Notes: a model not told the origin generated them from the sequence alone. A stretch of DNA of 64,000 nucleotides from Shimia abyssi (GCF_003014475.1 NZ_PYGJ01000003.1:1-64000); one strand, 5' to 3'; positions 23,439 through 32,294 are shown, counted from the stretch's first letter. A program made the numbers and translations.

Positions 23439-23906
23439 ATGAGCTATTCAGACGATGTCTTAAAAACGATTCTGCGCCGTACCAAGGTGGTTGCCGTCGT
23501 GGGTGTTTCGATGAACCCGGTACGTCCCAGTTATTACGTGGCGCGCTATTTAAACCTCAAAGGGTATCAGGTGATTCCGGTCAATCCGGGCCATGCGGGC
23601 AAGACGTTATTTGGGGAAACGGTTCGGGCCGATTTGAGTGAAATCGACGTTCCTGTTGATATGGTGGATGTTTTTCGCCGCTCCGAGGCTGTGCCGCCGA
23701 TCGTAGAAGCGGCACTGGCGCAGTTTCCAAAGCTCCAGACGATCTGGATGCAGATTGGGGTGGAGCACGCAGAGGCTGCGGCAAAAGCTGAGGCGCGCGG
23801 CGTAGATGTGATTATGAACCGTTGTCCCAAAATCGAATACCAGCGCCTGTTTGGCGAACTACGCATGGGTGGGTTTGCGACTGGAGTGATTTCATCAAAG
23901 CTCTAG
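23439..23906 (+). CDS. CoA-binding domain protein (YccU-like)
   Basis: This single Rossmann-fold CoA-binding protein of 155 residues has KVVAVVGVSMNPVRPSYYVARYLNLKGYQVIPVNPGHAGKTLFGE for the nucleotide site, DMVDVFRRSEAVPPIVEAAL, and a C-terminal NRCPKIEYQRLF. It corresponds to the first domain of acyl-CoA synthetase (NDP-forming) and succinyl-CoA synthetase alpha subunits. The stand-alone form is widespread and its biochemical role is unclear. The ribosome binding site is weak. It is convergent with the lipoprotein gene after a 16-bp gap. Confidence 0.87.
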   Translation: MSYSDDVLKTILRRTKVVAVVGVSMNPVRPSYYVARYLNLKGYQVIPVNPGHAGKTLFGETVRADLSEIDVPVDMVDVFRRSEAVPPIVEAALAQFPKLQTIWMQIGVEHAEAAAKAEARGVDVIMNRCPKIEYQRLFGELRMGGFATGVISSKL

Positions 23907-23922
23907 CTGCATTCGCCTAGGC

Positions 23923-24465
23923 TTAGCGGTTTTGCCGCTGACGTCGCTCTTCAAAAACCGTTTGGCGCGCGACCCAGTCATAGCGCTCGTCCTGCAATGT
24001 CGGGGACCAGAATAGGTAGCCGCCATAGCGCCAAGGATCGAGTACGACGCCGTCATTCATCCCTTTGCCCTTGGCAGCAATAATGACGGTTGAGTGTTGG
24101 ATGCGGATATTGGTGGCGTTGGCGATGGCGCGGTGAAAGGTAAGGGTCTGAAAGTTTTCCTGCCAGAGTCGCGCCTCGAGGTCATCGGCCCAGTGCCAGC
24201 ACAGCCCTCGCGGGCGCAGGCCCTGATTAACCTTGGCATTGTGAACCAGCGGGGAGTCGGTGACGTTGTAGGTGCGTTTCAGCTCGAGCGGATACGTGTA
24301 AGCTATACGCGCCGCGCGCGCGGCTTCCTCTGGGTCGACATCAGGATTGAGCGCCGTGATCTGGGCTGTGAGGCCGGGAACATCGGCGCGCGTGACCTCT
24401 TCGGGAACGCTGGCGCAGGCGGCGAGTGTGAGGGCCGTGAAGACGGCGGCGAGAAAGCGCAACAT
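23923..24465 (-). CDS. Conserved lipoprotein, function unknown
   Basis: This 180-residue protein has a lipoprotein signal (MLRFLAAVFTALTLAAC, Cys17), so it is anchored in a membrane on the periplasmic side. The mature part has a helix-rich N-terminal half and CWHWADDLEARL, FHRAIANATNIRIQHSTVII and DPWRYGGYLFW segments that I do not assign to a named family. The start at 24465 is chosen because CCGGAG lies five bases upstream. It follows hisE on the same strand with a gap of 77 bp, so it could be at the end of that transcript. Confidence 0.8.
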   Translation of the reverse strand: MLRFLAAVFTALTLAACASVPEEVTRADVPGLTAQITALNPDVDPEEAARAARIAYTYPLELKRTYNVTDSPLVHNAKVNQGLRPRGLCWHWADDLEARLWQENFQTLTFHRAIANATNIRIQHSTVIIAAKGKGMNDGVVLDPWRYGGYLFWSPTLQDERYDWVARQTVFEERRQRQNR

Positions 24466-24542
24466 GAAAACTCCGGTGCCGGTGGGCAAATCGGGTTTAC
24501 TATAGGCATTGCGACGGGCAGGAAAAGGCGGATTTGTTAACC

Positions 24543-24851
24543 TTATCGCGAGGCTTTTTCGGCAATGCCGCTGGTGCCTTGGCGGCGGTCAAGTTCGGCC
24601 AGCACATCATCGAGCGCGACGCCACGCGATTGCAGCATGACCAGCAAGTGAAACAGCACATCTGCCGCCTCGTAGGTGAGCTGTTCGCGGTCGCCCTTGA
24701 CCGCTTCTATCACGGCCTCGATCGCTTCTTCGCCGAATTTTTCGGCACATTTCTCAGGGCCTTTGGCGAGCAGTTTTGCCGTCCAGCTGCTGTCGGGATC
24801 AGCGCTGGCACGCATGGCAATGGTAGAGGCGAGAGTGGAAAGCGTGGTCAT
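24543..24851 (-). CDS. hisE: Phosphoribosyl-ATP pyrophosphatase HisE
   Basis: The second step of histidine synthesis: hydrolyses phosphoribosyl-ATP to phosphoribosyl-AMP and pyrophosphate. At 102 residues it is a stand-alone HisE of the MazG-like fold, with [40 protein letters not shown] carrying the metal-binding acidic residues. Its start overlaps the hisF stop by four bases, so the two are co-translated. HisI is not in the window. Confidence 0.95.
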   Translation of the reverse strand: MTTLSTLASTIAMRASADPDSSWTAKLLAKGPEKCAEKFGEEAIEAVIEAVKGDREQLTYEAADVLFHLLVMLQSRGVALDDVLAELDRRQGTSGIAEKASR

Positions 24852-25609
24852 ACGATCCTCATGGGGATACCTGCGGCGATCATGTGTTGCTTGGCTTCCT
24901 GCACAGTGAATTCGCCAAAATGGAAGATCGAGGCGGCGAGCACAGCGCTGGCGCCGCCTTTGGTGACGCCTTCGACGAGGTGGTCAAGTGTGCCGACCCC
25001 GCCTGATGCGATCACCGGAACGTCGACCGCATCCGAGATGGCGCGGGTGAGCGGCAGGTTAAAGCCGGATTTGGTGCCGTCGCGGTCCATCGAGGTAAGC
25101 AGGATTTCACCAGCACCTTTGGCGACAACCAGTTTGGCAAACTCGACCGCGTCGATGCCGGTGGATTTGCGCCCGCCATGAGTGAAGATTTCCCATTTGC
25201 CGGGTGAGACGGTTTTGGCGTCGATGGCGACCACGATACACTGGCTGCCAAACTGGGCGGACGCCTCTGCCACGACGTCGGGGTTGGCCACGGCGGCGGA
25301 ATTGAACGAAACCTTATCGGCACCGGCAAGCAGCAAGCGGCGCACATCGTGCACGGTACGCACACCACCGCCAACAGTGAGTGGGACAAAACATTGCTCG
25401 GCGCACCGGCGCACCATGTCGATCATCACGCCGCGATTGTCATGGGTCGCATGGATGTCGAGGAAACAGATTTCGTCAGCGCCCGCTGCATCATAAGCGC
25501 GGGCAGCCTCAACCGGGTCGCCCGCATCGCGCAGGCCGACAAAGTTGACACCTTTGACCACGCGGCCATCGGCGACATCGAGACAGGGGATCAGGCGGGT
25601 TTTTAACAT
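24848..25609 (-). CDS. hisF: Imidazole glycerol phosphate synthase subunit HisF
   Basis: This is the cyclase subunit that uses ammonia from HisH to close the imidazole ring. It is a TIM barrel of 253 residues beginning [23 protein letters not shown] (catalytic Asp11). It has [17 protein letters not shown], a [14 protein letters not shown] segment, [16 protein letters not shown] (catalytic Asp near 130) and [16 protein letters not shown] phosphate loops. The start at 25609 is conserved in the family; longer upstream frame is not protein-like. A hairpin-rich repeat separates it from hisA. Confidence 0.96.
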   Translation of the reverse strand: MLKTRLIPCLDVADGRVVKGVNFVGLRDAGDPVEAARAYDAAGADEICFLDIHATHDNRGVMIDMVRRCAEQCFVPLTVGGGVRTVHDVRRLLLAGADKVSFNSAAVANPDVVAEASAQFGSQCIVVAIDAKTVSPGKWEIFTHGGRKSTGIDAVEFAKLVVAKGAGEILLTSMDRDGTKSGFNLPLTRAISDAVDVPVIASGGVGTLDHLVEGVTKGGASAVLAASIFHFGEFTVQEAKQHMIAAGIPMRIV

Positions 25610-25641
25610 GGGCGTGTTATGGGCTTTTTTGTTGGGTTGGG

Positions 25642-25706
25642 GAAGGGGGCTTTGCCCCCTCTTGGCCGATGGCCAATTCACCCCCAGGATATTTTGAGCG
25701 AAAGGA
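25642..25706 (-). repeat. Hairpin-rich intergenic repeat copy between hisA and hisF
   Basis: It reads on the minus strand as a CAAAATATCCTGGGGG block, a short palindrome (TTGGCC-ATC-GGCCAA), then GGGGGCAAAGCCCCC. The same architecture occurs at 28355-28420 and 49141-49206. It can form two stable hairpins within the his transcript. Confidence 0.55.
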
Positions 25707-25709
25707 AAA

Positions 25710-26432
25710 TCAGGATTTCAGGACCGTAAGCGCGTCTGTCAGATTGATGGCCCCGTCATAAAGCGCGCGGCCAGAGATGGCGCCATTGAGCGGTGCGCCG
25801 CAGGATTTGAGCGCCTTGAGGTCGTCAATCGAAGAGACGCCGCCCGAGGCAATGACGGGGATGGAAACAGCGTTGGCAAGATCGGCGGTGGCGGTCACAT
25901 TGGGCCCCTTCATCGCGCCGTCGCGCAGGATGTCGGTGTAGATAATGGCGGCAACACCGACATCTTCGAAGGATTTAGCGAGATCGGTGACACGCACGTC
26001 GGTCTCTTCGGCCCAGCCCTTGGTGGCGACAAAGCCGTTACGGGCGTCAATCCCTACGGCGACCTTGCCGGGAAAGGCGCGGGCGGCGTCGCGTACGAGA
26101 TCGGGGTTTTCCACGGCAACGGTGCCAAGGATCACACGGGCGAGCCCCTTGTCGATCCAGCGTTCAATGGTAGCCATGTCACGGATACCGCCGCCGAGCT
26201 GAGCAGGGACGTTGGTTTGTTTGAGAATTTCTTCAACTGGGGCGGCGTTTACGGGTTCACCTGCAAAGGCGCCGTTGAGGTCAACGAGGTGCAACCATTC
26301 GCACCCAGCATGGACGAACTCCATCGCCTGAGCGGCGGGGTTTTCATTGAACACGGTTTCCTGGTCCATGTCGCCATGCACGAGGCGCACGGCGTTGCCG
26401 TCCTTGAGGTCGATGGCGGGATAGAGGATCAT
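25710..26432 (-). CDS. hisA: Phosphoribosylformimino-AICAR ribotide isomerase HisA
   Basis: This TIM barrel of 240 residues catalyses the Amadori rearrangement of ProFAR to PRFAR before HisFH. It begins [24 protein letters not shown] (catalytic Asp8), and shows [37 protein letters not shown] (second catalytic Asp) and [13 protein letters not shown]. The start at 26432 matches the family N terminus. It is first of the hisA-hisF-hisE group and is divergent from the DUF2147 gene. Confidence 0.96.
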   Translation of the reverse strand: MILYPAIDLKDGNAVRLVHGDMDQETVFNENPAAQAMEFVHAGCEWLHLVDLNGAFAGEPVNAAPVEEILKQTNVPAQLGGGIRDMATIERWIDKGLARVILGTVAVENPDLVRDAARAFPGKVAVGIDARNGFVATKGWAEETDVRVTDLAKSFEDVGVAAIIYTDILRDGAMKGPNVTATADLANAVSIPVIASGGVSSIDDLKALKSCGAPLNGAISGRALYDGAINLTDALTVLKS

Positions 26433-26574
26433 GGGCGGCACCTGCGGCAAAGGGAATTTTGAGCGCGGTTTGGCATGACGCCCGGTGAATTGCAACGTTA
26501 CGGGGGGTCATTCTTGATTGCTTAAGGTTGCTGGCTCAGTCTTGGGCGCAACAGAAGATCAGGGAGGATTTGGT

Positions 26575-26970
26575 ATGAAACAGATGATGATGGCAGCGGC
26601 GATGGTTTTGGCGGGCGGTGCCGCGATGGCCGATCCCGCAGAGGGCGTATGGAAGACAGCGCCAGGTGACAGCGGCGGATATCTGCATGTGGCGATTTCT
26701 GCCTGTGGTGCAGCACTGTGTGGAACCATAAAGGAGGCGATTGCCGCGGATGGCGCGAACACCGGCGACTATGAGCACCTCGGCAAAAAGATGCTGTGGG
26801 ACATGAAGGCCAATGGCGGTGGGAAATATAGCGGCGGCAAAATCTGGGCGCCGGATACAGACAAGACCTATAAGTCGAAAATGACGCTGAACGGCAATAC
26901 GTTAAGTGTTCGCGGGTTTGTGGGTGTTTCGGCCTTTGGGAGAAGTCAGGATTGGACCCGCATTCAATAG
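26575..26970 (+). CDS. DUF2147 family secreted protein
   Basis: This 131-residue exported protein has a signal peptide ending GAAMA-DP. Its domain opens EGVWKTAPGDSGGYLHVAISACGAALCGTIKEA and continues with GKKMLWDMKANGGGKYSGGKIWAPDTDKTYKSKMTLNGNTLSVRGFVG, the DUF2147 pattern of a lipocalin-like beta barrel. AGGGAGGA precedes the ATG at 26575. The molecular function of this family is not established. It lies between hisA (divergent) and the peroxiredoxin gene (convergent). Confidence 0.88.
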   Translation: MKQMMMAAAMVLAGGAAMADPAEGVWKTAPGDSGGYLHVAISACGAALCGTIKEAIAADGANTGDYEHLGKKMLWDMKANGGGKYSGGKIWAPDTDKTYKSKMTLNGNTLSVRGFVGVSAFGRSQDWTRIQ

Positions 26971-27008
26971 CCTTTTTGGCGCCCCGCTTGAGCAGGGCGC
27001 CTGACGTC

Positions 27009-27545
27009 TCAGACCGCGCCGGTATATTCGCCGCGCGCCGGGTAGCTGTTGGCAATCGCAAAATCAAGCGCTCCCACCAGTTCCGAGAAATGTGGGCGGA
27101 CAAACGGCATGGTCTGGACCGAGCCGTAATAGAGTGACTGGTCCGGGCTAACCATAAATAGGCCGGGTTCTGAGAACAGAGCGGGTTCTTCGATGCCAAT
27201 GGACGTCTTGCCACGCGAGGTTGAGATATAGAGACCCCATTCCTTGGCAACGGCCAGTGGCAGATCATAGCCAAACCGAAGGCTTTTGGCTTCGATCTTG
27301 TCCGCCATGGCCCGAGTGCGCTCTTCTCCGTCCGAGGATATGGCGATGCAGTTCACGCCGCGCTCGGCAAAATCGGCAACGCGCTTTTCCAGCTCTTTGA
27401 GGTAGTTAGCGCAGATCGGGCAGTGCAGGCCGCGATAGAAACAGATGACGGTGCCGCGCTCAGAGGTCTCAGAGGCGAGATCAAAGGGGCCATTGTCCAA
27501 GGTGGAGACCGAGAGGTTCGGAGTTTTTTGACGGGGAATCAGCAT
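27009..27545 (-). CDS. Peroxiredoxin-like protein (AhpC/TSA fold)
   Basis: This thioredoxin-fold protein of 178 residues has an N-terminal ICFYRGLHCPICANYLKELEKR in which Cys-Pro-Ile-Cys replaces the usual peroxiredoxin Thr-x-x-Cys context, and a following CIAISSDGEERTRAMADKI. The CxxC layout favours a disulfide or peroxide-linked redox role. ATG at 27545 is preceded by AAAGGA; a TTG at 27560 would be too close to that site. The gene is divergent from an AraC-type regulator 69 bp away, so the pair probably forms a small redox-response unit. Confidence 0.85.
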   Translation of the reverse strand: MLIPRQKTPNLSVSTLDNGPFDLASETSERGTVICFYRGLHCPICANYLKELEKRVADFAERGVNCIAISSDGEERTRAMADKIEAKSLRFGYDLPLAVAKEWGLYISTSRGKTSIGIEEPALFSEPGLFMVSPDQSLYYGSVQTMPFVRPHFSELVGALDFAIANSYPARGEYTGAV

Positions 27546-27614
27546 TGCATGTCCTTTCAATTGTGCTTGATTGCACTGATACAGGGGTTTAATGTCAAAT
27601 AATTCCGATTAACC

Positions 27615-28355
27615 ATGCAGAAAGACCGATTTCCCATGGATCGCCTCACGACGCTTGTTGAACGTTTTCGCTTGGAAGTGCGCCTAGCTAAACAGGATGA
27701 TGCGAACCTTTTGGTTTTGGGGGGCGTGAATTTGCCGGAAAAAGTGCTGTTTTTCACACGCGGTCAAGGTGTGCAGGAGCAGGCCGGCGCGTTGCTTTTG
27801 GTGCATGTATCGTGGGCGGGACAGAATAATCCGTTGCTTGCCGCTTTGCCGGACGTGGTAGATTTCGATTTGGCGGGACAGGCCGATACTCAGGCACTGG
27901 TCAGAGTGATGCTGGCCGAAGTTCGGGGCAATCGCTGTGGCGCGCAATCTGTGGCAAACCGGTTGGGCGAAGCGCTGATGGTGCGGTTGCTGCGGGACCA
28001 GATCGAGCGTGGCGCAACCGAGGCCGGTCTGTTGGCGGGCATGGCCGATCCGCGCATCAGCCGAGCGATTGTGTCGATGCATGACCATCCGGGGCGGGTT
28101 TGGAAAAATTCAGATCTGGCAATGGTTGCCGGGTTGTCGCTGTCGCGGTTTGTGGAACTGTTCGGCACAATCGTAGGTGAAACGCCAATGGGTTATCTCA
28201 GGCGCTGGCGGTTAATTCTCGCACGGCAGGACGCCGAACAGGGCGACCGGATCGACGCCATCGCGCGCCGATATGCCTATGGCAGCACCGAGAGCTTTAC
28301 CCGTGCCTTTCGCCGCGCACATGGTGTAGCACCATCCTCGCTACGCACGCCCTGA
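27615..28355 (+). CDS. AraC-family regulator with cupin-type sensor domain
   Basis: This 246-residue protein has an N-terminal half typical of the AraC cupin group (residues 8-130: DRLTTLVERFRLEVRLAK, then the LLLVHVSWAGQNNPLLAALPDVV segment). The C-terminal double helix-turn-helix covers about 150-245 (NSDLAMVAGLSLSRFVELFGTIVGETPMGYLRRWRL, then IARRYAYGSTESFTRAFRRAHGVAP). An internal ATG at 27636 is an alternative start. Divergence from the peroxiredoxin suggests control of that gene. A hairpin repeat follows its stop. Confidence 0.88.
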   Translation: MQKDRFPMDRLTTLVERFRLEVRLAKQDDANLLVLGGVNLPEKVLFFTRGQGVQEQAGALLLVHVSWAGQNNPLLAALPDVVDFDLAGQADTQALVRVMLAEVRGNRCGAQSVANRLGEALMVRLLRDQIERGATEAGLLAGMADPRISRAIVSMHDHPGRVWKNSDLAMVAGLSLSRFVELFGTIVGETPMGYLRRWRLILARQDAEQGDRIDAIARRYAYGSTESFTRAFRRAHGVAPSSLRTP

Positions 28356-28420
28356 TCTTCATCTTGCCAAAAATACTTTGGGGGAATCGCAGCTTAGCTG
28401 TGAAGGGGGCAAAGCCCCCC
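28355..28420 (+). repeat. Hairpin-rich intergenic repeat, copy 1
   Basis: This about 66-bp element lies between convergent araC and hisH. It has an ATCTTCATCTTGCC start, AATACTTTGGGGGAATCGC, a CAGCTTAGCTG palindrome, then GGGGGCAAAGCCCCC. A near-identical copy lies inverted at 49141-49206. Confidence 0.75.
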
Positions 28421-28425
28421 TCTGC

Positions 28426-29064
28426 TCAGGGTCGCCAGCGCAGGAAATTGCCAATCATGCGCAACCCAACGTCCTGGCTTTTCTCAGGGTGGAACTGCAT
28501 CCCCAGCATTGTATCGCGCCCAATGATGGCCGTTACATCTCCGGCATAATCGACATGGGCGATGCGTTCGGCTGGGTTTGTCACGTGGAATTGATAGGAG
28601 TGCACAAAATAGGTGTGATCGCCGGTCTGCACACCGTCCAGCACCGGGTGAGGGTGGTCGATGACAAGGTCATTCCATCCCATGTGCGGCACTTTCAGAA
28701 CGGGATCAGTCGGGGTGATCTTCTCTACATCGCCAGCGATCCAGTTGAGACCAGCGGTCTCTTGGTATTCGTGGCCGGTTGTGGCCATAAGCTGCATGCC
28801 AACACAAATTCCGAGAAAGGGACGGCCCCTTTGCTCGACCGCTTCGACCATGGCGTCATAGATGCCTTTGTGGCCACGCAATTCGCTTGCACAAGCAGGA
28901 AATGCACCGTCACCGGGTAAAACGAGACGGTCCGCGCAAGCCACTATTTCAGCGTCATAGGTGACAACCACCTCGCCGCCGTCAACTTCGCGGGCCATGC
29001 GCTGAAACGCCTTTTCGGCGGAGTGAAGATTGCCGGATTCGTAGTCTATAATGGCGGTCAACAT
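28426..29064 (-). CDS. hisH: Imidazole glycerol phosphate synthase glutaminase subunit HisH
   Basis: This class I glutamine amidotransferase of 212 residues feeds ammonia to HisF. It starts MLTAIIDYESGNLHSAEKAF; PFLGICVGMQLMAT contains the nucleophilic cysteine, and the catalytic His and Glu are in MLGMQFHPEKS. I start at 29064, matching the family, rather than at an upstream ATG. It is separated from hisA by four unrelated genes, though all his genes here run the same way. Confidence 0.95.
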   Translation of the reverse strand: MLTAIIDYESGNLHSAEKAFQRMAREVDGGEVVVTYDAEIVACADRLVLPGDGAFPACASELRGHKGIYDAMVEAVEQRGRPFLGICVGMQLMATTGHEYQETAGLNWIAGDVEKITPTDPVLKVPHMGWNDLVIDHPHPVLDGVQTGDHTYFVHSYQFHVTNPAERIAHVDYAGDVTAIIGRDTMLGMQFHPEKSQDVGLRMIGNFLRWRP

Positions 29065-29125
29065 TGGAGCGTCCTGAAACAGCGGTGTTCTGGTCCAGTT
29101 CAAGTGGCCTTAATTGCGCACGGGG

Positions 29126-29737
29126 TCAAGAGGATGACGTGTCGCCGATCCGATCGAGAAGTGCCATGACCTGATCAAAGGGGCCATCCCCAAGGTTTTT
29201 TGGATGCAGACAGCCAAGTCGCCCGGAGACAAAGAGCATGGTGTAGCCATGCACAAGGGACCAGACTTGAAATTCGATGACTTCTTTTTGGGTGTCGGGC
29301 GGCACAAACGGCGCACAGGTGTCGCGCAGGATTTGGTAAGCATCGGAATCGCCCGGATCAATCCGCTCGCGCAGCAAGCTTTCTGCGTCCAAGCCAAACA
29401 TGGTTTCCAAGAGCGCGCGGTGGGTAAGGCCGAATTGAACATAGCCCCGGCAGATACCACGCAAACGGTCACGTGGTGACGGGCCTTCCGCGTTTGCGGC
29501 ATCCATCATGTGGCGCGAAAACAATCGGAACGCCTCTTGGGCGACGGCGCTCTTGAGACCAGCCAGCCCGTCGAAATGATGCGCAGGAGCGGCGTGGGAG
29601 ACTCCGGCGCGTGCGGCGCATTTGCGCAGTGTAAGGGCGGCAATGCCACCTTCATCAAGCAGGGAAATTCCTGCCTTTATCAACGCGTTGCGCAAATCGC
29701 CGTGATGATGGGCGGGTTTGGTCGGAGTTTGGGTCAT
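29126..29737 (-). CDS. TetR-family transcriptional regulator
   Basis: This 203-residue repressor has an N-terminal helix-turn-helix (HHHGDLRNALIKAGISLLDEGGIAALTLRKCAARAGVSHAAPAHHF) and a helical C-terminal ligand domain (TetR_C type with FGLTHRALLETMFGLDA). It is divergent from a DUF2306 membrane protein. Two 15-bp palindromic sites lie in the 93-bp gap, each overlapping a TTGACA element, so it very probably represses both genes. The ligand is unknown. Confidence 0.9.
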   Translation of the reverse strand: MTQTPTKPAHHHGDLRNALIKAGISLLDEGGIAALTLRKCAARAGVSHAAPAHHFDGLAGLKSAVAQEAFRLFSRHMMDAANAEGPSPRDRLRGICRGYVQFGLTHRALLETMFGLDAESLLRERIDPGDSDAYQILRDTCAPFVPPDTQKEVIEFQVWSLVHGYTMLFVSGRLGCLHPKNLGDGPFDQVMALLDRIGDTSSS

Positions 29738-29758
29738 GCAGGGATGATCCAATGGTAT

Positions 29759-29810
29759 CTTGACAGTGTCAAGAAGCGCCCTATGTTGCTTGCAACTTTA
29801 CAGTGTCAAG
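29759..29810. promoter_or_regulatory. Two TetR-type palindromic operators with divergent promoters
   Basis: CTTGACAGTGTCAAG (29759-29773) is a perfect 15-bp palindrome and CTTTACAGTGTCAAG (29796-29810) is a one-mismatch copy. Rightward, TTGACA (29760-29765) is 16 bp from TATGTT, a promoter for the DUF2306 gene. Leftward, TTGACA on the minus strand lies in the second site, so a promoter for the TetR gene is plausible. Sites are seen; binding is inferred. Confidence 0.7.
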
Positions 29811-29830
29811 TTCGATGATGAAGGAGTGAC

Positions 29831-30448
29831 ATGGCTGCGATTGCATGGAGAATTTGGATTTGGGTTTTTTGGGTTCTGAGCGTTAGCGTTGCGCTGGTAT
29901 CGCTACGCTTTATGCCGCTGGGTGTGGCGGAGTCGATGACATTCATGTTGCATCATGCGCTCGAACGCGAGGTTGCCTTTTACGCGCATGTGACACTTGC
30001 ACCCCTAGCGCTATTGCTGTCCCCATTTCAGTTCAGTGCCAGGTTGCGCAGCGCGCGGCCGGGTTTGCATCGCTGGATGGGACGATTCTATGTGGTGTCG
30101 ATCCTGCTGTCCGGGCTCGCCGGGCTGAAACTTGCGTTGAATTCTGACGCGGGTCCTGTGGCGGCTTGGGGGTTTGGACTTCTTGCTGTGATTTGGATTG
30201 GTGTAACGGCCTATGCGGTGGCGTTGGCCATGCGCGGAGAGATCGCACATCATCGGCTTTGGATGATCCGCAGCGCGGCGCTGACTTGGGCGGCCGTGAC
30301 CTTGAGGCTCGAGTTGCCAATACTTACGGCTATGCTTGGCTTTGAAACAGGCTATCCGCTGGTTGCGTGGACATGTTGGGTGCCCAACCTGCTAATCGCG
30401 GAGTGGCTTGTGCGCCGCCGGGCCATGCCAGCGGCGCAAGTCGCTTAG
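29831..30448 (+). CDS. DUF2306 family integral membrane protein
   Basis: This 205-residue protein has about five to six hydrophobic helices (residues 5-27, 45-75, 85-115, 120-140, 155-190). The histidine-rich [20 protein letters not shown] and [22 protein letters not shown] segments are family marks, suggesting heme or quinone interaction as in cytochrome b561-like folds; this is inference. GAAGGAG precedes the ATG. It is the probable target of the divergent TetR regulator and is convergent with hisB, overlapping its stop by four bases. Confidence 0.85.
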   Translation: MAAIAWRIWIWVFWVLSVSVALVSLRFMPLGVAESMTFMLHHALEREVAFYAHVTLAPLALLLSPFQFSARLRSARPGLHRWMGRFYVVSILLSGLAGLKLALNSDAGPVAAWGFGLLAVIWIGVTAYAVALAMRGEIAHHRLWMIRSAALTWAAVTLRLELPILTAMLGFETGYPLVAWTCWVPNLLIAEWLVRRRAMPAAQVA

Positions 30449-31032
30449 AGCGCGCCTTTTGTGGATGGGATCGCGTCAGCTTTGCGCGGGTCGGTTTCGA
30501 TTGCTTCGCGCAGTGCGCGGGCCACGGCCTTAAAGGTGGCCTCGGCGATGTGGTGGCTGTTAAACCCGTGCAGCTGATCCACATGCAGGGTGATGCCGCC
30601 ATGTGTTGCAAAGCCCTGAAAGAACTCGCGCACCAGTTCTGTGTCAAATGTGCCAATTTTCTGGGTGGGCATGTCCACGTTCCAGATCAGATAGGGGCGT
30701 GCGGAAAGATCCAGTGCGGCGCGCACCTGTGCATCATCCATGGGCAAGTGACAGGAGGCGTAACGGCGGATGCCCTTTTTGTCGCCAAGGGCCTGCGTGA
30801 GTGCCTGACCCAGCGAGATGCCGGTGTCTTCGACTGTGTGGTGATCATCGATATGATAGTCACCTTTGGCGCGGATGGTCATATCGATTAGCGAATGGCG
30901 CGACAGTTGGTCCAGCATGTGGTCAAAGAATCCGACGCCCGTCTGGTTGTCGTAGATACCTGTGCCATCGAGGTTGATCTCGACGGTGATTTCGGTCTCG
31001 GCGGTTTGCCGCGTGATGGTTGCCGTGCGCAT
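30445..31032 (-). CDS. hisB: Imidazoleglycerol-phosphate dehydratase HisB
   Basis: It converts imidazole glycerol phosphate to imidazole acetol phosphate. This is the monofunctional 195-residue form, with no phosphatase domain. [20 protein letters not shown] and [21 protein letters not shown] carry the metal-binding histidines; a second half repeats this with [41 protein letters not shown] at 31032 fits the family. Divergent from the Lrp-type gene. Confidence 0.96.
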   Translation of the reverse strand: MRTATITRQTAETEITVEINLDGTGIYDNQTGVGFFDHMLDQLSRHSLIDMTIRAKGDYHIDDHHTVEDTGISLGQALTQALGDKKGIRRYASCHLPMDDAQVRAALDLSARPYLIWNVDMPTQKIGTFDTELVREFFQGFATHGGITLHVDQLHGFNSHHIAEATFKAVARALREAIETDPRKADAIPSTKGAL

Positions 31033-31166
31033 GGGGGCTGGTCCTTTGCCTCTGATTGCGAGCTCCTTATAGGGAGCGGTGGGGCGAGGGGGAAGGGGCG
31101 GGTTTTTGAGATTGTGTCTCGGGTGGCTTTTGTGCCAGCTTTGGATGGCATATTGTGAGGGCAACC

Positions 31167-31406
31167 ATGACCACCTGCGTCTTTATCCAGATCCGCTGCA
31201 AACCCGGCACCACCTATCGCGTAGCCGAAGAAATTGCGCTGAAAGAAATCCATTCGGAGCTGCATTCGACAAGTGGCGAATATGATCTGTTGATGAAGCT
31301 CTATGTGCCGTCGGGCGAGGATGTGGGTAAGTATATTAATGACCGATTGCTGGATATTCCCGAGATTGAACGCACGTTGACGACGCTGACGTTCAAGGCG
31401 TTTTGA
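31167..31406 (+). CDS. Lrp/AsnC ligand-binding (RAM) domain protein
   Basis: This 79-residue protein consists only of the regulatory RAM domain found in Lrp/AsnC regulators: [66 protein letters not shown]. It has no DNA-binding helix-turn-helix. Such stand-alone proteins form octamers that bind amino acids in related archaeal and bacterial cases. Start at 31167 follows GAGGG. It precedes birA by 113 bp that contain a hairpin-rich repeat. Confidence 0.85.
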   Translation: MTTCVFIQIRCKPGTTYRVAEEIALKEIHSELHSTSGEYDLLMKLYVPSGEDVGKYINDRLLDIPEIERTLTTLTFKAF

Positions 31407-31420
31407 GGGGTTTGACCTGA

Positions 31421-31512
31421 TGGCGCACGCCTTCGGTGCGCACAGGATATCTCGGGTTTGGCTGATGGCCAAACCTTCGGGATTTGCGCCTGCGGCGCGG
31501 GTATTTGGAGAA
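31421..31512 (+). repeat. Hairpin cluster upstream of birA
   Basis: Three short hairpins follow one another: GCGCACGCCTTCGGTGCGC, a GGTTTGGC/GGCCAAACC stem and GCGCCTGCGGCGC. GGATAT and TATTTGGAG blocks recall the repeat family at 25642 and 28355. It lies in the transcript leader of birA and may only be repeat sequence, or affect processing. Confidence 0.45.
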
Positions 31513-31519
31513 CATTGAG

Positions 31520-32272
31520 ATGCAGGAATGGCCAGCTGGATATGGACGGCGCGTGTTGGCTGAGGTGGACAGTACCAATGCAGAAGCTGCGCGGATTGCG
31601 CCTGAGCTACCAGGGCCTGAGTGGATATTGGGATTGCGCCAGACGGCGGGGCGTGGGCGCCGCGGCCGAGCATGGGCTGATCCGGAGGGGAATTTTGCCG
31701 CAACTTTGATAATGCGTCCGACCGAGAGCCCGGACAGGGTGGCGCTGCGGTCGTTTGTGGCTGCATTGGCGTTGTTTGAGGCGTTTGTCGCGGTGACCGG
31801 GCGGTCGCAGGGGTTGTCCTTGAAGTGGCCAAATGACGTGTTGCTGAATGGCGGCAAAGTTGCGGGTATTTTGCTGGAAAGCGCGGGTATGGTTGGTGGC
31901 GGTGTGAGCCATATTGCCATTGGTATTGGTGTGAACCTGCGCCATGCGCCGGGAGTGGAGCAGGTTGAAGAGGGGGCAATGCGGCCTGTTTCGCTTTTGT
32001 CGGAGACGGGCGCGTTGGTCACGCCTGAGGAGTTTCTGGACGCGCTGGCGGCGGCCTATGCGCAGGCTGAGGCGCAGTTTACCGCCTATGGGTTCGAACC
32101 GATCCGCACGGCATGGTTGGACCGGGCGGCGCGGCTGGGGCAAGTGATCACGGCGCGTACGGCGCGTCACGAGACCACGGGCACGTTTGAAACGGTGGAC
32201 TTACAGGGCAATCTGGTGTTGAAGACCGCGAAGGGCCGTGTCGCCATCCCGGCGGCAGATATCTTTTTCTGA
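31520..32272 (+). CDS. birA: Biotin-[acetyl-CoA-carboxylase] ligase BirA
   Basis: This attaches biotin to carrier proteins such as AccB. It is 250 residues, the ligase-only form without the N-terminal DNA-binding domain. VLAEVDSTNAEAARI and TAGRGRRGRAWADPEGNFAATL form the biotinyl-AMP site, with LKWPNDVLLNGGKVAGILLES downstream and an SH3-like C terminus (GTFETVDLQGNLVLKT). Start at 31520 has GGAG upstream. It leads a compact birA-coaX-rnj group, an order common in Rhodobacterales. Confidence 0.94.
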   Translation: MQEWPAGYGRRVLAEVDSTNAEAARIAPELPGPEWILGLRQTAGRGRRGRAWADPEGNFAATLIMRPTESPDRVALRSFVAALALFEAFVAVTGRSQGLSLKWPNDVLLNGGKVAGILLESAGMVGGGVSHIAIGIGVNLRHAPGVEQVEEGAMRPVSLLSETGALVTPEEFLDALAAAYAQAEAQFTAYGFEPIRTAWLDRAARLGQVITARTARHETTGTFETVDLQGNLVLKTAKGRVAIPAADIFF

Positions 32273-32294
32273 ACCAGCCGGGGGGGGACCTCTC

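Noticed and set aside
26978-27001. GGCGCCC/GGGCGCC hairpin after the DUF2147 gene as a terminator
   Set aside because: The T-run lies before the stem on the plus strand and the minus strand has A after it, so neither direction fits an intrinsic terminator.
30888-31979. Long open frame (363 codons) on the minus strand
   Set aside because: It is antisense to birA and the RAM-domain gene, has no domain and is proline/arginine-rich, typical of a G/C-rich shadow frame.
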